A stretch of DNA of 64,000 nucleotides from UBA1794 sp031552405 (GCA_031552405.1 JAVBMN010000035.1:1-64000), one strand, 5' to 3'. Shown: positions 50,131 through 60,362, numbered from the stretch's first letter. Program-made: numbers and translations. The notes: generated by a model not told the origin, from the sequence alone.

Positions 50131-51642
50131 TTAGATTACTGCGTTGCCGTCCATCTCAGCGGGTTGGGGCAGGCCCATAATCTTCAGGATGGAGGGAGCT
50201 ACGTCTGCCAGGCGTCCTTCTTTCACGGTTACGTCCTTCTTCTCTGTTACATATACACAGGGTACGGGGTTCAGGGAGTGGGCGGTGTTGGGGCTTCCGT
50301 CCTCGTTGAGGGCGTGGTCGGCATTACCGTGGTCGGCAATGATGATAGCTTCGTAGCCTGTAGCTTTCGCAGCTTCAATCACTTCCTTCACGCAGGCGTC
50401 TACGGCTACCACTGCTTTCTCGATGGCTTCGTATACGCCGGTGTGGCCTACCATGTCGCCATTGGCGAAGTTAACCACGATGAAGTCGTACTTGTCTTCC
50501 TTGATGGCGGCTACCAGTTTGTCTTTCACTTCGTAGGCGCTCATCTCGGGCTGCAGGTCGTAAGTGGCTACTTTGGGCGAGGGTACCAGGATGCGGTCTT
50601 CGCCTTCGTAAGGTTGCTCACGGCCACCGTTGAAGAAGAAGGTTACGTGGGCGTATTTCTCCGTCTCGGCAATGTGAAGCTGGGTGCGGCCCTGTGCAGC
50701 GAGGTATTCGCCAAGGGTATTCTCTACATTTTCTTTATTGAAAAGGATATGTACATTCTGGAAAGACGAATCGTACGGAGTCATGCAGTAGTATTGCAGA
50801 CCGGGAACAGTGTGCATACCTTCCTCGGGCATATCCTGCTGGCAGAGTACCACGGTCAGTTCCTTGGCGCGGTCATTGCGGTAGTTGAAGAAGATCACTA
50901 CGTCGCCTTCTTTGATACGGCCGTCCACATTGGTGTTTACGATGGCTTTGATGAACTCGTCGGTTACTTCTTCGTCGTAGCTTTCCTGCATGGCCTGTAC
51001 CATATCGGTCGATTTCTTACCGGTACCGTTTACCAACAGGTCATACGCCTCTTTTACACGGTTCCAACGTTTGTCGCGGTCCATGGCGTAATAGCGGCCA
51101 ATGATAGAGGCGATATTGGCATTGTACTTTTCGCACTCTTCAGTCAGTTGCCTGATGAAGCCGATGCCGCTGCGGGGGTCGGTATCACGACCGTCCATGA
51201 AGCAGTGCACAAATGTGTTGCTGATGCCGTATACACTGCCAATCTCAATCAGTTTGAAGAGGTGATCCAGTGAGCTGTGTACGCCGCCGTCCGAGGTCAG
51301 CCCCATAAGGTGTACCGACTTGCCGTTCTCCTTGGCATAAGTGAAGGCGGATACCACTTCCTTGTTCTTCAGGATGCTTCCATCCTTACAGGCGCGGTTG
51401 ATCTTTACCAGATCCTGGTACACCACGCGTCCGGCGCCGATATTGAGGTGTCCTACCTCGGAGTTACCCATTTGTCCATCGGGCAATCCCACGTTTTCAC
51501 CGCTAGCCTGCAGCTGCGAGTGCGGGTAGTTTGCTACCAGGTAATCCCAGTAAGGAGTAGGAGTATTGAAGATTACATCGTCTTTTTTCTGATCACCGAT
51601 TCCCCATCCATCGAGAATCATTAAGAGGGCTTTCTGGCTCAT
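50131..51642 (-). CDS. gpmI: 2,3-bisphosphoglycerate-independent phosphoglycerate mutase
   Basis: 503 residues, typical. A manganese-dependent alkaline-phosphatase-fold enzyme that interconverts 3- and 2-phosphoglycerate in glycolysis. Metal ligand Asp11 (LMILDGWGIG), phosphoserine nucleophile Ser61 (GQMGNSEVGHLNIGAGR), HCFMDGRDT, and the C-terminal metal sites NFANGDMVGHTG and IADHGNADHA are all visible. Monocistronic with its own promoter. Confidence 0.96.
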   Translation of the reverse strand: MSQKALLMILDGWGIGDQKKDDVIFNTPTPYWDYLVANYPHSQLQASGENVGLPDGQMGNSEVGHLNIGAGRVVYQDLVKINRACKDGSILKNKEVVSAFTYAKENGKSVHLMGLTSDGGVHSSLDHLFKLIEIGSVYGISNTFVHCFMDGRDTDPRSGIGFIRQLTEECEKYNANIASIIGRYYAMDRDKRWNRVKEAYDLLVNGTGKKSTDMVQAMQESYDEEVTDEFIKAIVNTNVDGRIKEGDVVIFFNYRNDRAKELTVVLCQQDMPEEGMHTVPGLQYYCMTPYDSSFQNVHILFNKENVENTLGEYLAAQGRTQLHIAETEKYAHVTFFFNGGREQPYEGEDRILVPSPKVATYDLQPEMSAYEVKDKLVAAIKEDKYDFIVVNFANGDMVGHTGVYEAIEKAVVAVDACVKEVIEAAKATGYEAIIIADHGNADHALNEDGSPNTAHSLNPVPCVYVTEKKDVTVKEGRLADVAPSILKIMGLPQPAEMDGNAVI

Positions 51643-51681
51643 AGTTTTGTATTCTTTTTAAATGATTACTATTTTTCGCCG

Positions 51682-51689
51682 CAAAGGTA
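51682..51689 (-). promoter_or_regulatory. gpmI -7 promoter element
   Basis: CAAAGGTA on the plus strand reads TACCTTTG on the minus strand, a classic Bacteroides -7 box, 40 bases before the gpmI ATG. Confidence 0.6.
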
Positions 51690-51900
51690 CGAAAAATGCA
51701 GCGTTGTATGGTGATGCACTGTAAGAAAAGACCTTAAAAGAACAAAGAATACCTTATTCTAAGTACTTTCTTGGCGCAAGAAAAGAGCGAGTAAGCGAGA
51801 GCAGAGGGAAAGCTTGCTTTTACTTTGCAGAGCGGAAGCTTTTTATCAAAAGTACGCAAAGAAACAGCTGCTACGTTCCTTCGCTACTTCGTTTGCCTTT

Positions 51901-51941
51901 GGTCACTGAGCGAAAGAACTCGCTACGCTCAAACAGCTTTC
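51901..51941. repeat. Left 41-bp inverted repeat
   Basis: GGTCACTGAGCGAAAGAACT... over 41 bases is the exact inverse of 52454-52494. Weaker similarity extends the arms to roughly 110-120 bases on each side. The rest of the 480-base gap (51643-52122) holds no other gene. Confidence 0.88.
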
Positions 51942-52122
51942 GCTCTGGTTCTTCTGCCAGGCTGCACTCCGTTTTACGCTCAGGCACTAATGCGGCGCCA
52001 GATACTGCCGGTACATGGAATAGGGAATAGAAGGGGCCTTCGTCATATCTTGCATGCATGAAATACAGATAAAGATAGTTTGAAGTCTATTTTTTTTAAG
52101 AAAGTTTTATACCTTTGTCACC

Positions 52123-52320
52123 ATGAATAAGCCTGTAAACCTGATACGTCGCGGCTGCGGCGTCATTTTAATGGGAGCCGTCTGGGGAGGTTTTATGTAT
52201 TTCTCCCAAGGAAAAGATCTTCGTTTCCTTGGCATAACCCTGCTATGCCTGATAATGGGTATCGGTTGTTTTATCATTCATTTTATACTGAAGAGGCAAG
52301 CTGATAAGGAAGAGGAGTAA
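52123..52320 (+). CDS. Small two-helix membrane protein
   Basis: 65 residues with two hydrophobic helices (about 11-28 GCGVILMGAVWGGFMYF, and 36-55 LGITLLCLIMGIGCFIIHF) and a charged tail KRQADKEEE. No family recognised. It is the only gene between a pair of 41-bp inverted repeats. Predicted inner-membrane protein. Confidence 0.65.
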   Translation: MNKPVNLIRRGCGVILMGAVWGGFMYFSQGKDLRFLGITLLCLIMGIGCFIIHFILKRQADKEEE

Positions 52321-52453
52321 ATCCGCTGACCCAGCAAACCTTCCTTATCTATGCGTAGCCTTCTGTGACGTCTGTAAACGCTCCAACGGAGCGTGCCTCC
52401 GCCTTGTTATCGCAGCGTAAAACGCAGCGTCGCCTTGAGGGAACGACCAGAGT

Positions 52454-52494
52454 GAAAGCTGTTTGAGCGTAGCGAGTTCTTTCGCTCAGTGACC
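52454..52494. repeat. Right 41-bp inverted repeat
   Basis: Exact inverse of 51901-51941, 512 bases away, with extended similarity beyond (the GTTTCTTTGGTTACTTTC segment near 52535 pairs with the region near 51855). The 329-base gap 52321-52649 also contains the terminator at 52584 and a CAGCGGGATG/CATCCCGCTG hairpin at 52621-52645. Confidence 0.88.
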
Positions 52495-52583
52495 GAGGGG
52501 CAAGCGGAGTAGCGTAGAGAACACAGCGGAAAAGTTTCTTTGGTTACTTTCTTTGCGTCAAAGAAAGTAACAGAAAAAAAGAA

Positions 52584-52611
52584 GGGGGTGTGTCACTTTT
52601 GACACACCCCC
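52584..52611 (-). terminator. Terminator of the FtsX permease operon
   Basis: GGGGGTGTGTCA/TGACACACCCCC, a 12-bp perfect stem with a 4-base loop, is followed on the minus strand by TTCTTTTTTTT. It lies 39 bases past the ATPase stop. Confidence 0.88.
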
Positions 52612-52649
52612 GTTCTCCTCCAGCGGGATGTCTAACATCCCGCTGAACA

Positions 52650-53324
52650 TCAAATCTCCACTTGTGCTACGACTTCTCCGTCGAAGAGGTTGATAATCCT
52701 TCCTGCATAGCCTGCGTCATGGCGGGAGTGGGTTACCATTACAATGGTAGTCCCTTCCTGATGAAGCTCGGACAGGAGTTGCATCACCTCTTTACCGTTT
52801 CTGGAGTCCAGATTACCTGTGGGCTCATCCGCCAGGATCAGCTTGGGGTTTGCCACTACGGCGCGGGCAATGGCTACACGTTGCTGTTGACCGCCGGAGA
52901 GCTGTTGCGGGAAGTGCTTCTCGCGGTGCTTGATGTCCATCCGTACCATGGCGGCTTCTACACGTTTCTTGCGCTCGGAAGAGGGCAGTCCCATGTACAA
53001 CAGGGGGAGTTCGATATTCTCATACACATTGAGCTCATCGATCAGGTTGAAGCTCTGGAATACAAAACCGATGACTCCCTTGCGGATGGAGGTGCGTTGC
53101 GATTCGGTAAACTTGGACACTTCCGTACCGTTCAACCAATACTGTCCTTTGCTGGGATTGTCCAGCAAGCCCAAGATGTTCAGCAGTGTAGACTTACCGC
53201 AACCCGAAGGGCCCATTATGGCTACAAACTCACCTGCTCCGATTTCAATACTGACATTGTTCAGTGCCCATGTCTCTACTTCCTCTGTCTGGAAGATCTT
53301 CTGTAAATTTTCTGTCTTAATCAT
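52650..53324 (-). CDS. MacB/LolD-type ABC ATPase
   Basis: 224 residues. Walker A GPSGCGKST (38-46), Q-loop VFQSFNL, signature LSGGQQQR (142-149), Walker B LILADEP (162-168) and switch His in VTHSR are intact. It belongs to the LolD/MacB/FtsE group that energises FtsX-type permeases by mechanotransmission. It starts 31 bases after the last of five tandem permeases and is the only ATPase in the cluster, so it probably serves all of them. Confidence 0.94.
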   Translation of the reverse strand: MIKTENLQKIFQTEEVETWALNNVSIEIGAGEFVAIMGPSGCGKSTLLNILGLLDNPSKGQYWLNGTEVSKFTESQRTSIRKGVIGFVFQSFNLIDELNVYENIELPLLYMGLPSSERKKRVEAAMVRMDIKHREKHFPQQLSGGQQQRVAIARAVVANPKLILADEPTGNLDSRNGKEVMQLLSELHQEGTTIVMVTHSRHDAGYAGRIINLFDGEVVAQVEI

Positions 53325-53355
53325 ACTCGTTTCGTTTTAAAGTTCATACTTCTAT

Positions 53356-55671
53356 TTATTGATTCATTTTAATAACTTCTGCGGGATTCTGGCGTGCGGC
53401 ACGCCCTACTCGCCAGACTATACTGCCGTACAGAGCGATTGCTACTGCTATCAGGATAATGAGATACACCCAGGGAGCAAAAGATGTTTGTAAGGTGTAT
53501 TTTTCGACCCACCTTCTCATAAGAATAGTTCCCAAAGGAAAGACGATAACCGCTGCACCCAGTAGTATCCACATATATTCAAGGAAAAACATGTGCAGAA
53601 TGTTACTTGCTTTTGCTCCGTTTACCTTGCGGATGGCAATCTCTTTCCGCCGTTGTTCACACTGTAGGGCGGTGAGGGAGTAGACTCCGAAGATGCAGAT
53701 CAGAATGCATACGCCGGATACGATGCTTAGCAAGTTGATAAGATGGAGTTCGCTTTTCAGGAACTTCTCGTACTCTTCATCCGCAGAGCGCATTCGTATT
53801 AAATTACTTTCATCCGGATACATTGTCTGGGAAATACGCTCAATAGCTTCCTTACATTCCTTCCAATCACCTTTGTATTCCAGCGCTACTTCTGCGTACT
53901 CTTTGGGCCTGTCCTTTTGGGGTGTTGTGAAGAGCATAGCCTGAGGGGGTGATGTAGGTGATTCAGAATAGAAATCTGCTACAATTCCCTTCACTACCAT
54001 CTTGGGGTAGAGGAAAGAGAGGCCAATAGGATGTGTTACCCTCAGCTGGCGGGCCAGTGTTTCATTGATGAGGACAGCGTGGTCTTCGGTTGCAAAATCC
54101 GGCATTTGTCCCTCTATGATCCGGATACCATAGAAATCAAGCATCTCTGTACTCGTATCTAAGAGTCGTACATTGATCGCTTCTTTCATATCTTCGGGTT
54201 TTCCCTCCCATTCATCCAAAGTGCTGGTAGTGAAGCGTACCTGTGGGAACAATGGAGATCCTTTGTCTACGAGTCTGACCACCTGAGGTATCTGTTTAAT
54301 TTTGCGAAGTATAGGTTCTGCATATTGTTCTGTAATTATCAGTGTAACCCGGTTTTCACGTATCAATCCTATATCCGTGTGCTTCAGATAATGTACCTGT
54401 TTCAACATAATGGTTGTACAGAAGATAAATCCCAAACTTATGATCAACTGTAACAGAAGACATCCTTTTCGAAAGTAATTCTTTCCGTCACGTTCGGAGG
54501 TTTTACGAGAAAGTGTATGGTACAAGCTATTCCTTCGCAGATTGTATACCGAGAATGCCAAAAATACAAGTGCGGTAAATAGTACTATACCAAAGTACAG
54601 GAGTATTTCTCTGTAAATATCTGATCGACTGCTCTCAATTTGTGCCAGTTCAATGAATTTAGGCATAAGCAGTTCTATGCCGACCATTCCAATTATCAGC
54701 GAGATTCCTAACAGTATGAGTACATCTGTGCAGAGTAGTTTCCAGATTTCGTACCAGGACGAACCATTTACCATGCGCAGTGCCATCTCCCGGCGACGGA
54801 TACGGAGCAGGCTGCTGAAAACTCCCCAGTAATTGAGAAGTGCACCGATAATTAGTAATGCCCCCGCCCAAAAGAATAAACGCAAATCCGTCAGTTGCAG
54901 ATACCCGGCATCCTTGGATTTGGGAGATTCGTTACGTCGTTGTTCGGTCAGGCGAGTCAGGACTACTGTACCGGAGTAATCCTGTATTTCTGCTTTTTGC
55001 AAACGCTCTATAAACGACTTTGTGTCTATGTGGGGTTTAAGTTTCAAGAAAGTAGTCCATGCGTAGCCCGTTAATGAAGATGTGTTGGCGGAACGAAGCA
55101 AATCATACGGAATGGTGCTATGACCGTTCCACTCTTTTACTATGGCCCTTACCTCGCACTCCATACCATTTATTTTCACCTTCTGACCCAATGCTTTTCC
55201 TTCAGGGAATAGTGTACGAGCATAGCTTTCGGTCAAGGCAATCTGGCCAGATTCCGATTGTGAAAAGTCAATGTTTCCGGCAATCACCTTTACACGGAAC
55301 ATCCTGAGAAAGGAGGAATCTACGACGAGCCATCGGGCATGAGCGACATGCTCCTCTCTTTCAACATCCCCTTGCCTTTGTAATAAGAAGCAAGAACTCT
55401 CAATCTCCGGATAGTTTTTTTCTAATTCCCCGCCCAATGAGCGTGGAGTAGTGGTAATTTGAAATGCCGGATCAGGAGAAAACTTTGTAGAGACATTATA
55501 AATTCGGTCTGCTCCGTCGTGGAAATCATCATATGTCAGCTCATACCGGATCCACAATGCCGAGAGTGCAAAACAGATGAATCCTGCCGCCAATCCCAGA
55601 ATGCTGATTATGTTCTGGGTGCGGTATTTCCACAGGTTGCGAAAGGCTACTTTCAGATAATGTATGTTCAT
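53356..55671 (-). CDS. MacB/FtsX-type permease, paralogue 1
   Basis: 771 residues, double-module layout shared by the cluster: TM1 (about 17-38), a periplasmic MacB-PCD-like domain (about 45-265), three TM helices (about 270-290, 318-335, 357-378), TM5 (about 403-423), a second periplasmic domain, and three C-terminal FtsX helices (about 650-765) ending NPAEVIKMNQ. The two RREMALR / RRKEIAIRKVNGA loops are the ATPase-coupling segments. It is the last permease before the ATPase gene. Confidence 0.9.
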   Translation of the reverse strand: MNIHYLKVAFRNLWKYRTQNIISILGLAAGFICFALSALWIRYELTYDDFHDGADRIYNVSTKFSPDPAFQITTTPRSLGGELEKNYPEIESSCFLLQRQGDVEREEHVAHARWLVVDSSFLRMFRVKVIAGNIDFSQSESGQIALTESYARTLFPEGKALGQKVKINGMECEVRAIVKEWNGHSTIPYDLLRSANTSSLTGYAWTTFLKLKPHIDTKSFIERLQKAEIQDYSGTVVLTRLTEQRRNESPKSKDAGYLQLTDLRLFFWAGALLIIGALLNYWGVFSSLLRIRRREMALRMVNGSSWYEIWKLLCTDVLILLGISLIIGMVGIELLMPKFIELAQIESSRSDIYREILLYFGIVLFTALVFLAFSVYNLRRNSLYHTLSRKTSERDGKNYFRKGCLLLQLIISLGFIFCTTIMLKQVHYLKHTDIGLIRENRVTLIITEQYAEPILRKIKQIPQVVRLVDKGSPLFPQVRFTTSTLDEWEGKPEDMKEAINVRLLDTSTEMLDFYGIRIIEGQMPDFATEDHAVLINETLARQLRVTHPIGLSFLYPKMVVKGIVADFYSESPTSPPQAMLFTTPQKDRPKEYAEVALEYKGDWKECKEAIERISQTMYPDESNLIRMRSADEEYEKFLKSELHLINLLSIVSGVCILICIFGVYSLTALQCEQRRKEIAIRKVNGAKASNILHMFFLEYMWILLGAAVIVFPLGTILMRRWVEKYTLQTSFAPWVYLIILIAVAIALYGSIVWRVGRAARQNPAEVIKMNQ

Positions 55672-55685
55672 ACTATATGGTTTAT

Positions 55686-58007
55686 TTAATTGCTTTTAAT
55701 AACTTCTGCGGGGTTCTGGCGTACGGCACGCCCCACGCACCACGCCATGCTACCGTACAAAGCGGCTGCTACTGCGGCTAGGATACCAAGATATACCCAA
55801 GGAGAGAGGGTTGTTTGCAGAGTGTACTGTTCCAGCCATCGTTTCATCAGGAGGGTGCCGATGGGGAATGCAATCACAGCGGCAATCAACAGTAGCCACA
55901 AATATTCACGGAAAAACATGTGCAGGATATCGTTTGCCTTTGCCCCGTTTACCTTGCGGATGGCAATCTCTTTTCGTCGTTGCTCACACTGGAGGGCAGT
56001 GAGGGAGTATACTCCGGAGATGGAAATCAGGATGCATACGGCGGATACGATGCTCAGCAGGTTCATGAGGCGTTGCTCATTTTTTAGGTAATTTTCGAAG
56101 TTCTCATCGGCACTGAGCATTGGCATTGATTGTTCTTCTTTTGGATAGATTGTCTTGCATATCTGATCAATGCTCTTCTTGCATTTTTCCCAGTCTCCCT
56201 GATATTCCAGCATTATAATGGTGGGCCATCTTTTTCCTTTCTCCGGCATCTTAAAAGCCATAGCCGTGGGAGGTAAAGTGGGATGTATATGGAAATCGGG
56301 CACAATACCTCTTACCACTATCCCTATTTCGGGAAGAACCATGCCAATAGGTTGTTCTACCTGCAATTGGCGGGCCAGTGTTTCATTGATGAGGCCGGAG
56401 TCATCGTCCGGTATGATATTCGGCATTTCTCCTTCAATGACCTGAATACCATAGAAATCGAACATCTCCTGGGTCATCTCAATGATATCTATAGAGATGG
56501 GATCTTTCACATTCTCGGGTTTTCCTTGCCAGTCATCTAGATATGCCCATTCATTATTTTCCATTCCCCTCGGGAATAGCGGGTTGCCTTTATCCACAAT
56601 CCTGACTACTTGCGGTAATTGTTTGATCCTTTGGAGTACAGGTTCTGCATAGTGTGCGAGAACAAACAGCGTAGCCCGGTTCTCACGCTTTAGTCCTATG
56701 TCAGTATGTTTCAGGTGGTGTACCTGCTTCAACATGACGGAGGTACAGAAGATAAATCCCAGACTGATAACCAGCTGCAAGAGGAGATACCCTTTTCGGA
56801 AGTAGTCTTTTCCGTGTTTTTTTGAGGTTTTGGTGGAAAGCGTGCGGTACAGGCTGTTTCTTCGCAGGTAGTACACGGAGAAGGATAGGAATATAAGTGC
56901 GGTAAGTACTACCACACCACTGTACAGTAATGTTTCTATATAAATGTGCAGCCTGCTGCTTTCAATTTGTGCCAGTTCAGTAAACTTAGGCATAAGCAAT
57001 TCAATGCCGACCATTCCTATACCCATTGCTATTCCGAGTAGCAGGAGTACATCCGTGCAGAGTAATTTCCAGACTTCCCACCAGGACGAGCCATTCACCA
57101 GACGCAATGCCATTTCCCGGTGGCGGATGCGCAGCAGACTGCTAAATATGCCCCAGTAATTAAGAAGCGCGCCGATAATGAGCAATGCCCCCGCCCAAAG
57201 GAACAGGCGCAGTTCTGCCATACGCATATAACCAGACTCCCAAGGTGCGGGCCGGTCGTATCGTTTTTCTGCCAGAGGAGTCAAAGTGGCTCCATCTCCG
57301 TAGTTTTCATCCCGCTTTTCTTGCAGGCGTTTTATAAGCGCTTTGTGATTAGTATGAGGTTTCAGTTTCGCAAAAGTAGTCCATTGATAGAGGTCCCATC
57401 CTCCTTCCATAGAAGACCGGCTGGCAGGGCGTAGCAGATCATACGGGATAGTAGTATGACTGCTCCATCCACTGACAATAGCACTTACCTCGCATTCTTC
57501 ACCATCCACCTTTACCTTCCGGCCCAGCACCTGGCCGTTAGGGAACAGCCTGCGGGCATAGTTCTCGGTAAGGGCTATATTTCCGGACTCTGGTTGCACA
57601 AAGTCAAGGTTGCCTGCAATCACTTCTACATGGAATACCCTGAAGAAGGAAGAATCCATGACAAGGCTGTGGATAGTGTCTTTAGAATTTCCTGTTTCAA
57701 GTACCTCTTTCTTTGAAATGAAAGAACAAGAACTTTCAATCTCCGGATAGTTTCTCTCTAAGTATCCAGCTAAAGGTTGTGGAGTCTTGGGATCAAGACC
57801 TGTATGATCGGCATAATGCTTTGTGCGTACGTAATAAATTCGGTCCGCTCCGTCATGGAAGTTATCATACGTCAGCTCATACCGGATCCACAATGCCGAG
57901 AGTGCAAAGCAGATAAACCCTGCCGACAGGCTCAGAATACTGATTGCATTCTGGGTGCGGTATTTCCACAGGTTGCGGAGGGCTACTTTCAGATAATGTA
58001 TGTCCAT
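55686..58007 (-). CDS. MacB/FtsX-type permease, paralogue 2
   Basis: 773 residues, with the same eight-helix layout as paralogue 1. The first ~45 and last ~150 residues are almost identical between copies (for example LRNLWKYRTQNAISIL and CEQRRKEIAIRKVNGA), while both periplasmic domains differ clearly (here RTKHYADHTGLDPKTPQPLA). It ends NPAEVIKSN and lies 14 bases before paralogue 1. Divergence limited to the periplasmic parts suggests different ligands or partners. Confidence 0.9.
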   Translation of the reverse strand: MDIHYLKVALRNLWKYRTQNAISILSLSAGFICFALSALWIRYELTYDNFHDGADRIYYVRTKHYADHTGLDPKTPQPLAGYLERNYPEIESSCSFISKKEVLETGNSKDTIHSLVMDSSFFRVFHVEVIAGNLDFVQPESGNIALTENYARRLFPNGQVLGRKVKVDGEECEVSAIVSGWSSHTTIPYDLLRPASRSSMEGGWDLYQWTTFAKLKPHTNHKALIKRLQEKRDENYGDGATLTPLAEKRYDRPAPWESGYMRMAELRLFLWAGALLIIGALLNYWGIFSSLLRIRHREMALRLVNGSSWWEVWKLLCTDVLLLLGIAMGIGMVGIELLMPKFTELAQIESSRLHIYIETLLYSGVVVLTALIFLSFSVYYLRRNSLYRTLSTKTSKKHGKDYFRKGYLLLQLVISLGFIFCTSVMLKQVHHLKHTDIGLKRENRATLFVLAHYAEPVLQRIKQLPQVVRIVDKGNPLFPRGMENNEWAYLDDWQGKPENVKDPISIDIIEMTQEMFDFYGIQVIEGEMPNIIPDDDSGLINETLARQLQVEQPIGMVLPEIGIVVRGIVPDFHIHPTLPPTAMAFKMPEKGKRWPTIIMLEYQGDWEKCKKSIDQICKTIYPKEEQSMPMLSADENFENYLKNEQRLMNLLSIVSAVCILISISGVYSLTALQCEQRRKEIAIRKVNGAKANDILHMFFREYLWLLLIAAVIAFPIGTLLMKRWLEQYTLQTTLSPWVYLGILAAVAAALYGSMAWCVGRAVRQNPAEVIKSN

Positions 58008-60347
58008 TTATTGATTCATTTTAATTACTTCTGCGGGGTTCTGCCGCGCGGCACGTCCTACGCGCCACACCATGCTGCCATATAGGGCGGCTGCTACTAC
58101 CACCAAGATGCTGAGGTACACCCAAGGGGAGAGGGCGGTTTGAAGAGTATACTGTTCCAGCCATTGTTTCATAAGGATAGTACCGATGGGGAATGCAATC
58201 ACTGCGGCAATCAGCAATATCCACAGGTATTCACGGAAGAACATGTGCAGAATATCACTTGTTGTTGCTCCGTTTACCTTGCGGATGGCAATCTCTTTCC
58301 GGCGTTGTTCACACTGGAGTGCGGTGAGGGAGTATACACCAAAGATAGAGATCAGGATACACACGGCGGATACGATGCTCAACAGGTTCATTAGGTTACG
58401 TTCGCTTTTCAGGTAGTATTCAAACGCATCATCTGAATTGAATCCCATAATCACATTATCTTCTTCCGGATACATTGTCTGGCGGATATTTTCAATGCTT
58501 TTCCTGCATTCATCCCATTTGCCTTGGTATTCCAACATTACCTCTATGTGTCCTTTGTATCCGCTTGTCCTCGGCATCTTGAATATCATGGCTTGGGTAG
58601 GTAATGTGGGCGACTGTATATGGAAGTCAGGCACAATGCCTCTTATTACCATTCCTGATTTAAAAAGAGCTATGCCGACAGGTTGCTTTACCTGCAATTG
58701 GCGGGCCAGTGTTTCATTGATGAGGATGGATTGATCATCCGGTACAATGTCTGGCATTTCTCCTTCAATCACGTGGATGCCGTAAAAATCAAACATCTCC
58801 CGGCTCATTTCAAAACAGCGTATTTCGATGGGCGTTTTTGCATCTTCGGGTTTTCCTTCCCACTCATCCAGAGTGATCCATCCGGAATAATCGGTGTTGG
58901 GAAATATTGCGGAGCCTTTGTCTACCACTCTGACAGTCTGCGGCAGTTGCTTTATCTTTTGGATTAAAGGTGCTGCATAGCGTTCTACAATGAGCAGTGT
59001 GGCCCGGTTTTCACGCTTGAGTCCTATATCGGTGTGTTTCAGGTGGTACATCTGTTTCAGCATGACAGAGGTACAGAAGATGAATCCCAGACTGATGACC
59101 AATTGCATCAGGAGGCATCCTTTTCGAAAATAGTCTTTTCCGTGCCGTTTCGAGGTCTTTTGGGAGAGTGTGTGATACAGGCTGTTTCTTCGCAGATAGC
59201 ATACAGAGAAGGATAGGAATATAAGTGCGGTGAGTATTACTATACCCACATACAGAAGGGTTTCTAAATAGATGTCCAATCTGCTACTTTCAATCTGAGT
59301 CAGTTCAATAAATTTAGTCATAAACAGTTCAATACCCACCAGTCCTATCGCCATTGCTATGGCTAATAACAGGAGTACATCTGTACAAAATAGTTTCCAT
59401 ACCTTCCACCAAGACGAGCCATTCACCAGGCGCAACGCCACTTCCCGATGACGGATGCGGAGCAAACTGCTGAATACCCCCCAGTAGTTAAGGAGCGCAC
59501 TTATTATCAATAAAGCCCCCGCATAAAGAAACAGGCGTAGCTCCATCAGGTGCATATAGTTGATCCGCCAGGATTCGGGGCGCTCGTATTGCTTTTTAGT
59601 GAGAAGTGTGAGTGAAAGCTGAGTCTCGTAGTCTTTATCCGGATGGATTGTAGTCTTTTGTAGGCGTTCTATGAATGCGTCGTTATCAGTATTGGAGTTC
59701 AGCTTTACAAAGGTAACCTCTCTGTTTTCTTTCCATCCTTTTTCTATTGAAGATACGCTAAAAGGAAGAAGCAGGTCGTATGGAATGAAGCTGTGGCCAC
59801 TCCATCCACTCACAATAGCTCCTACTTTATATTCTTCATCCCATACATTTATTATCTTTCCCAATGCTTCTTCATTGGGGAACAGTGTCTGGGCATAGTT
59901 GTCAGTCAAAGCGACCTTGCCGGATGCTGCCTGTGCAAATTCAAGGCTGCCTGAAAGCACCTTTACGCGGAAGAACGTAAAGAAAGCAGAGTCTATCTCC
60001 AGCCATTTAGCTTTACTCTTATACCCCTCTTTCTCTATCTCACCGCTTCTACTGTTAAGAGAGCAAGCTGTTTCCACCTCTGGATAGCTCTTCTCAAGAT
60101 AAGCGGCCAAAGGGCAAGGGGTGGGAGTAAAGTTCCAGACGTTACCTTGGTCAAATTCCTTTCCATGCACGTAATAAATCCGGTCTGCCCCATCATGGAA
60201 GTTGTCATAGCTTAGCTCATACCGTGTCCACAGAGCAGATAATGCAAAGCAGACAAACCCTGCCGCCAGCCCCAGAATGCTGATGATACTCTGGGTGCGG
60301 TATTTCCACAGGTTGCGGAGGGCTACTTTCAGATAATGTATGTTCAT
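58008..60347 (-). CDS. MacB/FtsX-type permease, paralogue 3
   Basis: 779 residues with the cluster's common architecture and tail NPAEVIKMNQ. Its stop codon directly abuts the start codon of paralogue 2 (no spacer), the tightest junction in the array. Distinct periplasmic stretch: VHGKEFDQGNVWNFTPTPCP. The tail matches paralogue 1 rather than paralogue 2, so copies were not simply duplicated from their nearest neighbour, or ends have been exchanged by gene conversion. Confidence 0.9.
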   Translation of the reverse strand: MNIHYLKVALRNLWKYRTQSIISILGLAAGFVCFALSALWTRYELSYDNFHDGADRIYYVHGKEFDQGNVWNFTPTPCPLAAYLEKSYPEVETACSLNSRSGEIEKEGYKSKAKWLEIDSAFFTFFRVKVLSGSLEFAQAASGKVALTDNYAQTLFPNEEALGKIINVWDEEYKVGAIVSGWSGHSFIPYDLLLPFSVSSIEKGWKENREVTFVKLNSNTDNDAFIERLQKTTIHPDKDYETQLSLTLLTKKQYERPESWRINYMHLMELRLFLYAGALLIISALLNYWGVFSSLLRIRHREVALRLVNGSSWWKVWKLFCTDVLLLLAIAMAIGLVGIELFMTKFIELTQIESSRLDIYLETLLYVGIVILTALIFLSFSVCYLRRNSLYHTLSQKTSKRHGKDYFRKGCLLMQLVISLGFIFCTSVMLKQMYHLKHTDIGLKRENRATLLIVERYAAPLIQKIKQLPQTVRVVDKGSAIFPNTDYSGWITLDEWEGKPEDAKTPIEIRCFEMSREMFDFYGIHVIEGEMPDIVPDDQSILINETLARQLQVKQPVGIALFKSGMVIRGIVPDFHIQSPTLPTQAMIFKMPRTSGYKGHIEVMLEYQGKWDECRKSIENIRQTMYPEEDNVIMGFNSDDAFEYYLKSERNLMNLLSIVSAVCILISIFGVYSLTALQCEQRRKEIAIRKVNGATTSDILHMFFREYLWILLIAAVIAFPIGTILMKQWLEQYTLQTALSPWVYLSILVVVAAALYGSMVWRVGRAARQNPAEVIKMNQ

Positions 60348-60362
60348 ACTATTCCAATTTAT

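Noticed and set aside
50116..51273. 385-codon open frame on the plus strand opposite gpmI
   Set aside because: It mirrors a fully convincing phosphoglycerate mutase with all catalytic motifs; the antisense translation has no recognisable domain and no promoter.
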